64,000 nucleotides of DNA from an uncultured Flavobacterium sp. (GCF_951805225.1 NZ_OX638201.1:2294001-2358000); one strand, 5' to 3'; positions 34,010 through 43,992 are shown, counted from the first letter of the stretch. Translations and numbers: made by a program. Notes: generated by a model not told the origin, from the sequence alone.

Positions 34010-35461
34010 ATAAAAAAAATAATATTGTGCGACATCTAATTAATAAGATTACTTAATCAATTATTTTGTCAACGCATAACTACGAGATATTTACAACTTA
34101 AAGAAACCGGAAATAATCAAATAATTTAATACGCAATTAATTCTACTGAAACCTTAAAAAGAAAATGACTCATTCAGATTTAAACCTATAGTGAGTAATT
34201 TTTAATGCTAAATGAAAAAGACAAGTAATCATTTAGTCCTTAAAAAAAGGTTTTATTTAAAGCCTAGCTGATAGTTTTCAGAAAAACTTTCCTCAAACCT
34301 TAATCAATATAAGAAAATGGATTGCTTCTAGATGTGTGCTAATTCTTCCCTAGCCTCCTTGTGAAGTTAGCATATATACTTTCCAATTTTTCGGATTAAA
34401 CGATTATAGGTATTCGATAAATAAAGAAATTCATATTATGAAACCAGTTGGAATGTTACTATTAAAAATTTATAACATAATAAGTAATCAATTCACCAAC
34501 TGAACAAAATAGTATGCTAATAAAATCCACATGAATTATATCTATTATCCATACATACGATTTAAAGATTTATATTTTTATTGCTACACATTAGCTACTA
34601 AATTTTAAATGGAATATTTTAGCGGCAAAACATAAAGCTTTTGGCTTTCAAAAAACTTTTTAAACATAGTAGAACAACTGCTTCAAGACAAATAGTTAAG
34701 GAAAGAATATTGCGCTTAACAAGCATTTTTATATTAGTATTATTCTTGGTTAACATAAGTTGATTTATACAATAAAAAAAAATTAAAATTCATTAATTCT
34801 CTAATCCAATGATATTAATTATTTCAATACTATTATAAATAGTATATCCTTACTAACAGATCATTGTAGTGTAAAAAAAAATTAAAATACAAACTGCTAA
34901 TAAAGCTTTAATTGAAAATACATAACTACAAAGGCAAATATGCGCTACATGTCATCTCGAATTTAGTTCAGTCACTAATTTATATATTTTGAATTCTTTA
35001 AAAGTGATTCCATTAATGGTCATATTTATTCTTATTTCAGAATATATTAAAATTTCTTTAAGGGATATTTTTTTGCTTTTGGTTCACTTCCCATAATTTA
35101 ACAAATAGTCATTTATAGAGCCAAATTGATCGTGATCGTTGATAGGGCTATTGAAAAAGCGTTTTTTAGATCTTGATGAAAAACACTATCAAAAATTCAA
35201 AAATATTTCGTTTTACTAATTAACTTCTTGGTACTGATTTAAAAAGAGTTTAAAATTAAACATGGTAGTTTTTAAACCTGATAATTTTTTAAAACACAGA
35301 ATTTCAATTCTTACAATTATAAAAAAATTTAGAAAAAGTACATCTCTTGATAGTTTATCGTATAAAACAGTTTGAAATTAGAAAAATTGAATTTACAAAT
35401 TCTTAAAAAATCACAACTGTTGCCTTATTTTTTTTCAAATCGCCTGAAAAAAAAAGTAATT

Positions 35462-35479
35462 TATTAAGATATCTTAATA
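35462..35479. promoter_or_regulatory. Palindrome TATTAAGATATCTTAATA, site 2
   Basis: A perfect 18-bp palindrome about 200 bp upstream of the Crp/Fnr gene at 35678. It is the longest of the three related sites. Confidence 0.45.
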
Positions 35480-35677
35480 TTTAATATCTAAAATAGGCAG
35501 ATTTTTGCTAAAAAATTACTGGACAGTAAAATAGAAAAATTAATATTTCATTTTAAAAATAACATAAAATATTACCCTCTTTTTGTTTTAACATAAATCA
35601 GATAGAGCACCTTTAGTCTTCTTGTCAAAAGAAGTAAGGATTAATGGGGATATTATATATTACTAAAATAAATACCT

Positions 35678-36190
35678 ATGTCAGAAAAATTTACAGTTAA
35701 AAAAATCAAAAAACACACCATAATATTATTTAAAGGAGAAGACTGTAAAGCTGTTTATAAAGTTTTGACGGGATGTTTAAAAAGTTATATCATAGATGAA
35801 AAAGGAAACCAGCATATAGTAGAATTCGCAGCTGAAAATGAGATTATCTCAGATTTAAATAGTTTTGTAAATGGCGTACCATCATTAATTTTCATAGAAT
35901 CAGTGGAAGATTCAAAAATACTAGTAATCAGTAGATTATTTTTAAAAAACATTGAATTTTTAAATAAACAAGATCTCTTATACGCATTATTTTTAATTGC
36001 TGAAACTCTTATTAATGCAAATAATAGAATTTCAAAATTGATAAGCTTAGGGTCCTCGGAAAGATATGCCGACTTTGTCAAAACTTATCCTCATTTAGTT
36101 CAAAGATTATCTCAAAAGTCCATAGCCTCATTTATTAATGTAACACCTGAATATTTAAGTGATATAAAAAACAAAGCTAATCTTTCTTAA
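35678..36190 (+). CDS. Crp/Fnr-family regulator, paralogue 2
   Basis: 170 residues. Same layout as the paralogue at 28882: beta-roll (VKKIKKHTIILFKGEDCKAV, VLTGCLKSYIIDEKGNQHIV), long helix, then a short HTH (RLSQKSIASFINVTPEYLSD). Ligand residues of true Crp are absent. It is followed at 66 bp by a DUF4406 gene and a further small gene on the same strand, which could be co-regulated. The 18-bp palindrome upstream is a candidate site for self-control. Confidence 0.88.
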   Translation: MSEKFTVKKIKKHTIILFKGEDCKAVYKVLTGCLKSYIIDEKGNQHIVEFAAENEIISDLNSFVNGVPSLIFIESVEDSKILVISRLFLKNIEFLNKQDLLYALFLIAETLINANNRISKLISLGSSERYADFVKTYPHLVQRLSQKSIASFINVTPEYLSDIKNKANLS

Positions 36191-36256
36191 TTTTTAATAA
36201 TATAAAATGCAATAGTTTTTTATTAAGAACTTTAATTTAAGCTAAACAACATAAAA

Positions 36257-36583
36257 ATGATTTATAAAAAAATATATTTAATTGGAGACATCGGAGATCC
36301 TAAAGACTTTAAAATTGTAGAAAAATTTAATTCTGCAGCTACGTTTATGAGGAATCTTGGTTTTATTGTAATAAACCCTATAGATATGTTTAAAAAATAT
36401 GACGATGAATATAACAAAGCAATTAAAATTAACAAAGATTTACTTTTAAGATCTGATGGAATATGCATTTTAGATTATGATATTTATAATATCGATATAA
36501 TGGAACAAATTAAAATGGCAATGTTTTTAAATTTATTCGTTACTAATTTTTCGTTCAATTTAAGTAACACAAATAATAATTAA
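36257..36583 (+). CDS. DUF4406 (nucleoside deoxyribosyltransferase-like) protein
   Basis: 108 residues: IYLIGDIGDPKDFKIVEKFN, FMRNLGFIVINPIDMFKKYD, NKDLLLRSDGICILDYDIYN and MEQIKMAMFLNLFVTNFSF. This is the Rossmann-like pattern of DUF4406, which usually reads YIAGKVTG..., ...LG..V.NP..., then ...CDAI..L. It is common in phages and mobile regions, where relatives of nucleoside 2-deoxyribosyltransferase act on nucleotides. Here the catalytic Glu expected near EYE/EIA is replaced within DIMEQIKMA; activity is uncertain. Confidence 0.75.
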   Translation: MIYKKIYLIGDIGDPKDFKIVEKFNSAATFMRNLGFIVINPIDMFKKYDDEYNKAIKINKDLLLRSDGICILDYDIYNIDIMEQIKMAMFLNLFVTNFSFNLSNTNNN

Positions 36584-36590
36584 TATTCAT

Positions 36591-36839
36591 ATGCTTTTAA
36601 AATATATTATAATTGAAAAAAATGATATTCCAATTATATTTCCATTAGAAATTTTTCATTCTGATGTCTCAGTAAATGTGGGAACAGTTAAATCTGCAGG
36701 TTTTTGCATACTAAATTTAAAATGTAACGAAATTTATGTAAAATGTTTTGGGGAATCAACATCTTTAAAAATTAAAAGTAATGCTGATTTCGATGAAAAA
36801 GCTATCAAACGTAGTTTTTTCCCTAAATATGAATTATAA
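36591..36839 (+). CDS. Small conserved-looking protein, phage-associated type
   Basis: 82 residues, starting 7 bp after the DUF4406 gene, so co-transcribed. IIFPLEIFHSDVSVNVGTVK followed by SAGFCILN and YVKCFGESTSLKIKSNADFD recalls small proteins often encoded beside DUF4406 genes in phage-derived regions (recalled, not checked). No signal peptide or membrane segment. Function unknown. Confidence 0.6.
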   Translation: MLLKYIIIEKNDIPIIFPLEIFHSDVSVNVGTVKSAGFCILNLKCNEIYVKCFGESTSLKIKSNADFDEKAIKRSFFPKYEL

Positions 36840-37238
36840 AAATATTTTATCAAATATTTTGGCATACTATTTACATGAATATTGTAAAGCAATAACTAAT
36901 TCAAAATATAATCATTTTGTTGTCCCAAATATTTCAAACTGAAACTTTATAGTAAAAGCATTACATAACCCTTGGTTGCCAGAGCTTTATTTTTTTTACT
37001 CGCAATATATACAACTTATAATCAACTATTTTTTAATGTACAAATTAACCAATATGAAGGGGATTTTTACTTTTTCGCTAATCTAAAAACCATAAATTAT
37101 TATTGAGAGCTCGCCTTTCACAGTTTTAAATTATTTAAAGTTAAAAGTGGTTATCTCTGGTTAAAACTTCCGATTTTCAAAAAGAAATCATATTAAAGTC
37201 CATATTAAAAAATTATATTATAAACATAATTAAATCCA
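36840..37238. other. Non-coding spacer, no feature seen
   Basis: AT-rich; no repeat, remnant or clear promoter noticed. Confidence 0.4.
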
Positions 37239-38333
37239 ATGTCTAAAAAAAACACATCCCAAATTCTTTTTTTTATTCTCTTAATCCTATTTTATTCAAT
37301 CAATTCATTTTCTCAAAAAAATCTTTATGCCGGAATCGAAATCGGCCGCAGAGCAATAAAAATTTCAGTTCTGGATGTAAATAATATCAAGAACACAGAA
37401 TATAAAATTCTCTACTTCGCCAATGAAAAACTTAGTCTTGCCGACCATATTTCTGCTAATGGCAAGCTTACTCAGGACGACATCAACAAAACTAGTACTA
37501 TCGTTTTTGATCAATTAAGCAAAATTAGAAAAGATTTTAATCTTCTCGAAGAAAATATCTTTATAGCAGCTGCTCCAGTTTTCGCATCCGCTAGCAACAT
37601 TGACGTTTTAAGAAATAAAATTACTATTTTGACTAACAAAAGTTTTGATATAATTAATATTGACGAGGAATCTAAAATACTATTTAAGGGTGGTATCCCG
37701 CAAGTAGATTATTCTAATGCTTTATTGCTCAATATCGGTGCCCAAAATACTAAAGGCGGTTACCTTCATAAACTGGCAGAGAATAAATCAGAGTTTATAT
37801 CCCTGAAGTTTGATTTAGGAACAGTGACGCTTACAGATGCAGTAAGAAAAAAAGTTATGTATCAAAACCAGGTCTATGACATGTCAACATTCCAGGAAAA
37901 ATCTTTTGACTATAAAACCATTCTGTGCAAGAAAGTAAAAGAAATGCTTGATGAAAATCCTATTTTATTAAAAAAAGAAAAGATCTATTTATCTGGTGGA
38001 GCCGTTTGGGCCTTTGCAACGTTATATTATGACCAAAACATTAAAGATCATTATGTTTCTTTAAGCATGGAAGATATTTTTAATTACGATGCGATCCTGA
38101 AGAATAATTTCAACAAGTTTAATACCCTTTCTAAAACCAATAAAGAAGCAGCCAGAGTTTTGAGTACATATGATCAGAAAAACCTTATTTCAGCAAATAA
38201 CATATTATTGGCCTTTGTAGAAAGCATTCCAAATTTAGATAAAAAGAAAATATACTTTGTAAAAGAAGGACAAATAGTATGGCTTATCTCATACATAATA
38301 GATCACACAAAAAAAGTAATAGCTAATTTTTAA
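37239..38333 (+). CDS. Exported Ppx/GppA-like protein with degenerate motifs
   Basis: 364 residues. A signal peptide (ILFFILLILFYSINSFSQ) precedes an ASKHA-fold pattern in the order found in exopolyphosphatase/GppA proteins. The phosphate-1 loop is YAGIEIGRRAIKISVLD (usually DIGSNS). Then come NIFIAAAPVFASASN, IDEESKILFKGG (usually GEEEA), the phosphate-2 loop LLLNIGAQNTKGGYL (usually DIGGGS), LKFDLGTVTLTDAV (usually LPLGAVRLTE) and IYLSGGAVWAFATLYY (usually GGT). True Ppx enzymes are cytoplasmic; export with altered phosphate loops suggests binding or a different substrate. It is a monocistronic gene among long AT-rich spacers. Confidence 0.65.
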   Translation: MSKKNTSQILFFILLILFYSINSFSQKNLYAGIEIGRRAIKISVLDVNNIKNTEYKILYFANEKLSLADHISANGKLTQDDINKTSTIVFDQLSKIRKDFNLLEENIFIAAAPVFASASNIDVLRNKITILTNKSFDIINIDEESKILFKGGIPQVDYSNALLLNIGAQNTKGGYLHKLAENKSEFISLKFDLGTVTLTDAVRKKVMYQNQVYDMSTFQEKSFDYKTILCKKVKEMLDENPILLKKEKIYLSGGAVWAFATLYYDQNIKDHYVSLSMEDIFNYDAILKNNFNKFNTLSKTNKEAARVLSTYDQKNLISANNILLAFVESIPNLDKKKIYFVKEGQIVWLISYIIDHTKKVIANF

Positions 38334-38649
38334 CCATCTACTTTAGTATTCTTAGAAAGCTTATTAGCTTTCGCTATTACAAAATTCTATAAAATAATAT
38401 TCTGTATCATTTAACTTCTTCCATTCATCCTGAAATAGTATGAAAATTATCCTGATCTCTTTGGTCTTAACAAAATAGCCGAAGTTATTAATACTCCATC
38501 TACAAAAAAACTGCCTTATTAGGTAGTCTGATTCCTTTTTCCTGACTTACTCATACGAGAAGATTTTCAAAAAATAATCTCTAAAACCTAAATTATAAAT
38601 AAAAATACATGTCTTGTAACTGGTTTTATCAGGAGTATCGGTTAGTAAA

Positions 38650-38931
38650 TATTATATTTACCTGAATCCCAACTCACAACATGGTATTTATTATGAAGCC
38701 GACAATCAGATTCTTGAATACGCGCAAAGCAAAGTCATGTCTTATGGAGGTGAATTGCAAATGTATTATCAGTTTCTAAAAAAAATAATTGGCAAAATTC
38801 TCACTGAATACCTTTATTTGGAACAATTATCAGGAAGTAAAAAAAGATATTCACTTCTCTCCGCCTACTTCTATTTTGTTTGGGATGACTTACTAATCGG
38901 CAATTCAAGAAATCAAGTCATTCCTGCCTAA
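38650..38931 (+). pseudogene. Decayed coding region, family not recognised
   Basis: One frame reads YLNPNSQHGIYYEADNQILE then YAQSKVMSYGGELQMYYQFL before the text degenerates. Further short pieces (SDFHFNAHVIPDDKIADVQI at about 39065, then KKWQKLHERLEVRIVFYR) lie in shifting frames up to about 39240. This looks like one decayed gene. The rest of 38334-39328 shows nothing. Confidence 0.35.
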
Positions 38932-39320
38932 AGAACAACAGCCAGCAGCAACGTCTTCAACCTTTCTGTGGAAACTAAAACTATGACAACTAAAATAATT
39001 AAGCCATTTCTAAGCCAACATCGAAAAATGTTGAACTGGAACTGCCAACAAGAAGTGAGCCTTAATTGGTAGCGATTTCCATTTTAATGCCCATGTAATT
39101 CCCGATGACAAAATCGCCGACGTACAAATTTAAAATACTTCTAAAAAATGGCAAAAACTACACGAAAGACTGGAAGTCCGAATTGTCTTTTACAGAATAC
39201 AAAGGTCCAAAAACACCAACTTGGACAAATATTTTAATATTCATGATGATTCCCCTTAGGGGAAATACGATTTCTCGTTTATTGTTTTTTAATTCAAATA
39301 TGTCTTACATTATCAATTGA

Positions 39321-39363
39321 AAAAAAAGAATTCCAGAAAAAGTTTTAAAGTTTTTCTGGAATT
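39321..39363 (-). terminator. Rho-independent terminator of the metalloprotease gene
   Basis: AATTCCAGAAAAA (39329-39341) pairs perfectly with TTTTTCTGGAATT (39351-39363). The minus strand continues in a run of T. Confidence 0.85.
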
Positions 39364-39401
39364 ACAGTAGATATAATAAGGATTTTTATTCAAACTATAG
39401 T

Positions 39402-40811
39402 TTACTTCAACTCTATATTTATAGAAGACGCCCTATCGTTAAAATCAACAATACAATCTTTGTATGAAGTCACTACTTTACTATTTCCTGAAAAATTATC
39501 TCCATCATAAAGTGTAACCTTAAAACCTAAGGGAACTTTTATTCCGGAAACATCATTATTAGTTATCCCTGCATCCTTCAAATCTTGCGCAGTATACTTT
39601 CCTACTCCCAACTCAACCTCATAGCCTCCGAAGCCACAATTTTGATAAAATTTTGGCTTTTCGTTAGATGTAAAACTCGGTTTGCCTCCTATAAAATTAA
39701 AAGGAAAAATATCAGTAGTTAAAGCTCCATTTTCAAAAACCAATATAACTTTCAAATCATAAGGTATATCCTCTGTATATTCTAATTCATCAATAGGTAT
39801 GTCCATTTTTAAGTTATTATCGCCCGAAACGGATTTCTTCCAGCCTATCGCATTATAATCATGGTTAACTCCACTTCCCTCATTTTCTACATTAGGGTCG
39901 AGTAAATAAATGACATCGGTAACTTTTTTGTCAGCTTTAAAATTTCCATCTATTTGAATAGTTTTATTATTACTATTATAACCAACTCGTATATCCACAA
40001 CAGATTCTACTGATCCATAAAATTTCATATCAGATTCAGACTGAAAAATTTCATTTCGATTAAGAATTGCAGCACTTAATTCAGTTATAAAAGTCGACTT
40101 CCTTCCAAATGTACCATTTCCAGCCCCCATTAATGAAGTCCCTAAAGATTTTGCTTCTGATTTTTTTGCCTTATTATGAAAAAGATTTAAACCGTGACCT
40201 AACTCGTGCAGCATCCCTCCAATCAAATCTGACTTGGTTGTTTTAATTTCCTCTACTCTAATATCTGAATTATCTACGGCAAAACAACTACTACCCCATC
40301 CAAAAAAAGGCTGACGTCCTTTATCCGTTCGTTGAGGTAAAATTATCAGATTATGATGTTCACTGCTAAACTCTTTAGAATGTTGCTCTTTGTATAAGTT
40401 TATTTCATTAATGATAATTTGCCCGCTACCATAATCATAATCTTTCTGACCTAACTTACCTTTAATAGTAATAATTTTGACCTTAGGAGAATTAACATTA
40501 GAATAATCTATAGGTAGTCCAAAAGTTTTTTTTCCGAAACCATTCCTATCCATTTCTTCTTTTACGTAATTTTGAAAATATATTAACAGGTTACTTAATC
40601 TATTTTTATAATCTGCAACTTCAGGATTGTCATTAGGAACAAAATAAATAACATTGAGATTTTTTGAATGACTTTCAAATCCTATCTCTTTATCATTTGT
40701 AACTGCATTAATGGCGTTCTCCTCACTTAATTCTTTTTTAGAACAAGCAAATAATCCAAAAAGAATAAGAACAGTTATCATAGTCCTTATTTTAAAAATA
40801 AACATTTTCAT
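39402..40811 (-). CDS. Metzincin-type metalloprotease lipoprotein with C-terminal beta/gamma-crystallin domain
   Basis: 469 residues from ATG 40811, giving a lipoprotein signal (MITVLILFGLFACSKK). The open frame continues upstream through the ATT tract as poly-isoleucine, which I reject as protein. The protease domain has the zinc site GGMLHELGHGLNLFHN (HExxHxxxxxH) and a Met-turn candidate GTSLMGAG. A middle Ig-like region follows. The last 85 residues (FYQNCGFGGYEVELGVGKYT, VPLGFKVTLYDGDNFSGNSK, FNDRASSINIEL) form a crystallin-type domain that normally binds Ca2+ or sugars. It is probably surface-exposed and cleaves host or environmental proteins. The ATT repeat at 40828 lies 16 bp before the start. 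Confidence 0.85.
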   Translation of the reverse strand: MKMFIFKIRTMITVLILFGLFACSKKELSEENAINAVTNDKEIGFESHSKNLNVIYFVPNDNPEVADYKNRLSNLLIYFQNYVKEEMDRNGFGKKTFGLPIDYSNVNSPKVKIITIKGKLGQKDYDYGSGQIIINEINLYKEQHSKEFSSEHHNLIILPQRTDKGRQPFFGWGSSCFAVDNSDIRVEEIKTTKSDLIGGMLHELGHGLNLFHNKAKKSEAKSLGTSLMGAGNGTFGRKSTFITELSAAILNRNEIFQSESDMKFYGSVESVVDIRVGYNSNNKTIQIDGNFKADKKVTDVIYLLDPNVENEGSGVNHDYNAIGWKKSVSGDNNLKMDIPIDELEYTEDIPYDLKVILVFENGALTTDIFPFNFIGGKPSFTSNEKPKFYQNCGFGGYEVELGVGKYTAQDLKDAGITNNDVSGIKVPLGFKVTLYDGDNFSGNSKVVTSYKDCIVDFNDRASSINIELK

Positions 40812-40827
40812 ACTGATTTTTTTAAAA

Positions 40828-40907
<80 letters not shown>

Positions 40908-41120
40908 CATCACCTTTTTTTGAATATAGCTAATCCAAAATAATTTATGATATTCTATTATATTTAATATACCTTTTTGCCAATAGCCTAAAATCTTTTT
41001 TTTGGAATAACTAAGAAATATGTATTGTATAAGGTTAATTAATCTCATTATCATTTAAAGAGTTTTTTTTATCAAAATTATTAACAGGACAAAATTGTAA
41101 CCTTTAAATAGAAGAAAAAA

Positions 41121-41132
41121 TAAGATATCTTA
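41121..41132. promoter_or_regulatory. Palindrome TAAGATATCTTA, site 3
   Basis: A perfect 12-bp palindrome with the same flank (ATAAAA) as site 1, about 310 bp upstream of the metalloprotease start. Confidence 0.4.
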
Positions 41133-41140
41133 ATAAAAGC

Positions 41141-41341
41141 TATCAAGTTGGAGTTGCAATCTTTGTCGTCAGAGATTTTGTAAAATTACAAGTCCAACAA
41201 AATCAAGTTTTAGCGAATTTGAGTTCGTATGTGCAACTGAAGTATGTCTTAAATACAATAGCTTATACGTCCATGGCAAAACAGGAGAAGAAAAGCAGCA
41301 AGACCAGCAATTTCAGTAGCTCTTTAGTCTTGAAGGATTAG
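41141..41341 (+). pseudogene. TolC-like outer-membrane efflux protein, C-terminal remnant
   Basis: 67 open codons without a start: YQVGVAIFVVRDFVKLQVQQ, NQVLANLSSYVQLKYVLNTI, AYTSMAK, then a polar tail. The order G-V-x-x-F-x-x-V-x-D ... Q ... N-x-x-x-x-Y matches the last helical repeat of TolC-family proteins. No partner genes are present. The remaining spacer to 41509 shows nothing. Confidence 0.35.
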
Positions 41342-41509
41342 TTTTTTTTTGCTAAAAATATATTAGTGAATATAAATCATAACACATTTGTTATTCTTTT
41401 TTTGCCTTGATTGTTGGACTGTTTTTTTCTTTAGTAAAAATATTTATAAGAGAATTTTCTTTAATTCCATTTTTATTTTATTTTTTTTAAAACCAGCTAA
41501 GGATTATGA

Positions 41510-43912
41510 TTAGATACTGACTATCAATCCCAAAGAAATATTAATTCCCGGCAACGGTGCTAAATACTTTAGAAAAGAATTCTGCGGTCTGGCTTCAACA
41601 TTGAGCAGATTGGTACCAGCAGCAAAATATTCTATTTTATATTCTTTGAAAATCATATTGTAGGCAAGTCTTGCAGAAAGAAGTGAATAGGCCGGCATTG
41701 GCGGTTCCTGATTAATATTTTTTCCGAGGTAACGCTGTTCCATATAACGGTCGAATGCTGCGCTAAGTTCAAATTTACTCAAAGCGATCCCGCCTGAAAA
41801 TCCAAATCGGCTGGTTGGCATATTGGGCATATAGTCTCCTTCTGCCCAGTGTCTCATACCATCTTCGGCAACATTGATATTTTTAACCAGGTCAAAATAC
41901 CATCCCAGCTGGATATTAAAGTTTTCGCTGATTTTTTTATCGTATGCCATTTCAGCTTCCCAGCCATTTAACTCCGTGTCCGATTGGCGCCATTCTTTTA
42001 CCAAAAAACCTCCTGAACGTGAAATTCCTGTATGAGCCAGATATAAATAATTATCCAATAAGGTGTGGTAGTTTGTAACAGAAAACTTTAGTCCGGCATA
42101 ATTAAATCCTGCTCCAAACTCTGTGGTCTTTGCCGTTTCTTTGTTTAACTTGTCATCTCCGTTTTCTTCTAAAATAATAGCAAAATGATTATTGCCCGCA
42201 TACAATTCGTTAACATCAGGAGCACGTTCGGAATGAGAGTAAGAGCCCCGTACATAGACATATTTAATAATATCTATTTGCAATCCAGAAGTAAACTGGC
42301 TGAGATGGAAATCACGATCTGACAGTTTTCCGCCACCCAGTCCCCTGCTTGGTTTATAGCCTTCTGTAAGCGTGGCACGTCTTTGAACCAGATCATGACG
42401 ATAGCCTGCATTTAGCTTCAGAAATTTTATGGCAAATTGCTGCAGGGTGAATATTCCGTACTCGTGGCTATTGTTATCAGGAAGGTATCGCTGTTCACCG
42501 CTTCCATCAATATTGACAGCAGAAACGTCTATACCCGAAAGTCCTATTAAAAACTCAAGAGGCTGCTGATCCAACTCTAACCTAACAATCTGGCGTTCTG
42601 CCGAAAATTTATTGGCAAGATAATCGTCAATGAGTTCGCTGTCTTCAGAATATTGCAACATGTAATTTAATCTCAAGGCAGCAATTCCGGCGCTTTGGGG
42701 TCTGTACTCCGATTCCATCATCAGACTATTGCTTTCTGATCTGGTGTTTATGGGTAAGTAAATGCTTTCTCCTTCAACTTCATGTGCATAACCATCGTCA
42801 TGTGTGTGCGTATGTCCAGGCAGTTTACGCAGTGCAAAACCGGGAATTCCATAATAGCCGTACGTTCTGCGAAACCCGGCGCCAATATTGAACTTTTCGC
42901 CCACATATCCCGTTCCAAAATTTACAACATAACTGTTGGCATGGCTATTAGGCATCGTTCCTTTTTTAACTGGAGCATAATCCGTAATCCCTTTCACTAT
43001 GGTTGTAGAAAATGGTGTTCCGACGGGTTGTCCCGATATATATAAGCTGTTTTTCGGATTTGATACATAGGCGCCATCAACAAATGATTTTTCTTGAAAA
43101 GTATACAAGTCGGCATCTGTAAGCGCCCATTGCGGATCGTTCATTTTATCCAATACAAACTGGCTTATATAAGGATATAAAGTCAGATTTCTTGTAGTTT
43201 GTTTTTCTAGATGAACCTGCGCCATCGAAGCAGTTAGATTATCAATTTTTGGATCGTAGGCAATGGAAGCTTTTGTTTTTCCCGGTATCTTAATATCATC
43301 ATTCCATCTGTTCATACCTCCGCCATGCCAGACCCATTTTTTTCCAATATTTCCGTTAAAGTCAAAGGCTTGTTTGTATCCGAGATTCGTACTTCCGTCT
43401 GCCCGTGCAAAACCAGAAAGGGATTTAGGTGCTTTCTCTTTCGGAATGGTGTTGTCTTTCAGGTTGACTGCGCCGCCAATGGCTCTTCCGCCAAAAAGAA
43501 CATTTCCGTCATTAATGTGAACATCAATTCCCAAAAGATTATCCATATCTGTAATCAGATTAAGGTTTGGACTGATACCCGAAAGGTCGTTCATTGCCAT
43601 TCCGTTGCTTAGCACTTTTACACGGTTACCGCTGAGACTTCTGATTACCACAGCTCCGGAATTTGGTCCGAAATACGAATTCTGAATTCCGGGAACGTGA
43701 CTCAGTGTCTCTCCAAGGGTCGCCGACTGATTTTTTGAAAGTTCTTTTTGAGAAATCTTTCTTGAATTAGATAATTCTGATTTAATGTTATTACTAATGA
43801 CGACTTCATTCAAAACATTGGTTTTAACACTGTCGACCGGTTTATCCTGCGAATATGCATAAAGATTAAAGGCAAGAAAAAATAGACATAAAGATTGGGA
43901 GGTAATTTGCAT
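41510..43912 (-). CDS. TonB-dependent receptor, ZnuD-like (probable zinc uptake)
   Basis: 800 residues from MQITSQSLCLFFLAFN; the frame is open 24 codons further, but those lack signal character and overlap the promoter. Plug domain: VLNEVVISNNIKSELSNSRK, LGETLSHVPGIQNSYFGPNS, GAVVIRSLSGNRVKVLSNG and GGRAIGGAVNLKDN. A long 22-strand barrel ends INISLGLIVSI. An extracellular loop carries GHTHTHDDGYAHEVEGE, a His/Asp-rich stretch of the kind that captures Zn2+ in ZnuD receptors. There is no SusD partner. Divergent from a lipoprotein gene, with two inverted repeats in the shared promoter. Zinc as the substrate is a strong inference, not proof. Confidence 0.85.
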   Translation of the reverse strand: MQITSQSLCLFFLAFNLYAYSQDKPVDSVKTNVLNEVVISNNIKSELSNSRKISQKELSKNQSATLGETLSHVPGIQNSYFGPNSGAVVIRSLSGNRVKVLSNGMAMNDLSGISPNLNLITDMDNLLGIDVHINDGNVLFGGRAIGGAVNLKDNTIPKEKAPKSLSGFARADGSTNLGYKQAFDFNGNIGKKWVWHGGGMNRWNDDIKIPGKTKASIAYDPKIDNLTASMAQVHLEKQTTRNLTLYPYISQFVLDKMNDPQWALTDADLYTFQEKSFVDGAYVSNPKNSLYISGQPVGTPFSTTIVKGITDYAPVKKGTMPNSHANSYVVNFGTGYVGEKFNIGAGFRRTYGYYGIPGFALRKLPGHTHTHDDGYAHEVEGESIYLPINTRSESNSLMMESEYRPQSAGIAALRLNYMLQYSEDSELIDDYLANKFSAERQIVRLELDQQPLEFLIGLSGIDVSAVNIDGSGEQRYLPDNNSHEYGIFTLQQFAIKFLKLNAGYRHDLVQRRATLTEGYKPSRGLGGGKLSDRDFHLSQFTSGLQIDIIKYVYVRGSYSHSERAPDVNELYAGNNHFAIILEENGDDKLNKETAKTTEFGAGFNYAGLKFSVTNYHTLLDNYLYLAHTGISRSGGFLVKEWRQSDTELNGWEAEMAYDKKISENFNIQLGWYFDLVKNINVAEDGMRHWAEGDYMPNMPTSRFGFSGGIALSKFELSAAFDRYMEQRYLGKNINQEPPMPAYSLLSARLAYNMIFKEYKIEYFAAGTNLLNVEARPQNSFLKYLAPLPGINISLGLIVSI

Positions 43913-43943
43913 GATCACACTGAATTTGGATAAATAATGGGCG

Positions 43944-43973
43944 CAAATATAGCGCTTAAAAACACTATTGCAA
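43944..43973 (-). promoter_or_regulatory. Bacteroidota-type promoter of the TonB receptor
   Basis: On the minus strand: TTG (43973-43971), 19 bp, TATATTTG (43951-43944), matching TTG-N19-TAnnTTTG. The -33 TTG lies inside the inverted repeat at 43966. Confidence 0.7.
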
Positions 43974-43986
43974 CAAAATTGCAATA
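43966..43986. promoter_or_regulatory. Inverted repeat TATTGCAA-N5-TTGCAATA (operator candidate)
   Basis: A perfect 8-bp inverted repeat covering the -33 box of the minus-strand receptor promoter. The core TTGCAA recurs in the second repeat as GCAAC/GTTGC. Candidate Zur- or Fur-type operator. Confidence 0.65.
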
Positions 43987-43992
43987 AAATAA

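Larger units (their letters stand above)
33538..35677. other. 2.1-kb AT-rich spacer without genes
   Basis: No frame shows coding character on either strand and no known remnant was recognised. It contains two of the three TAAGATATCTTAATA palindromes (33998 and 35462). The length is exceptional for this genome segment. Confidence 0.5.
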
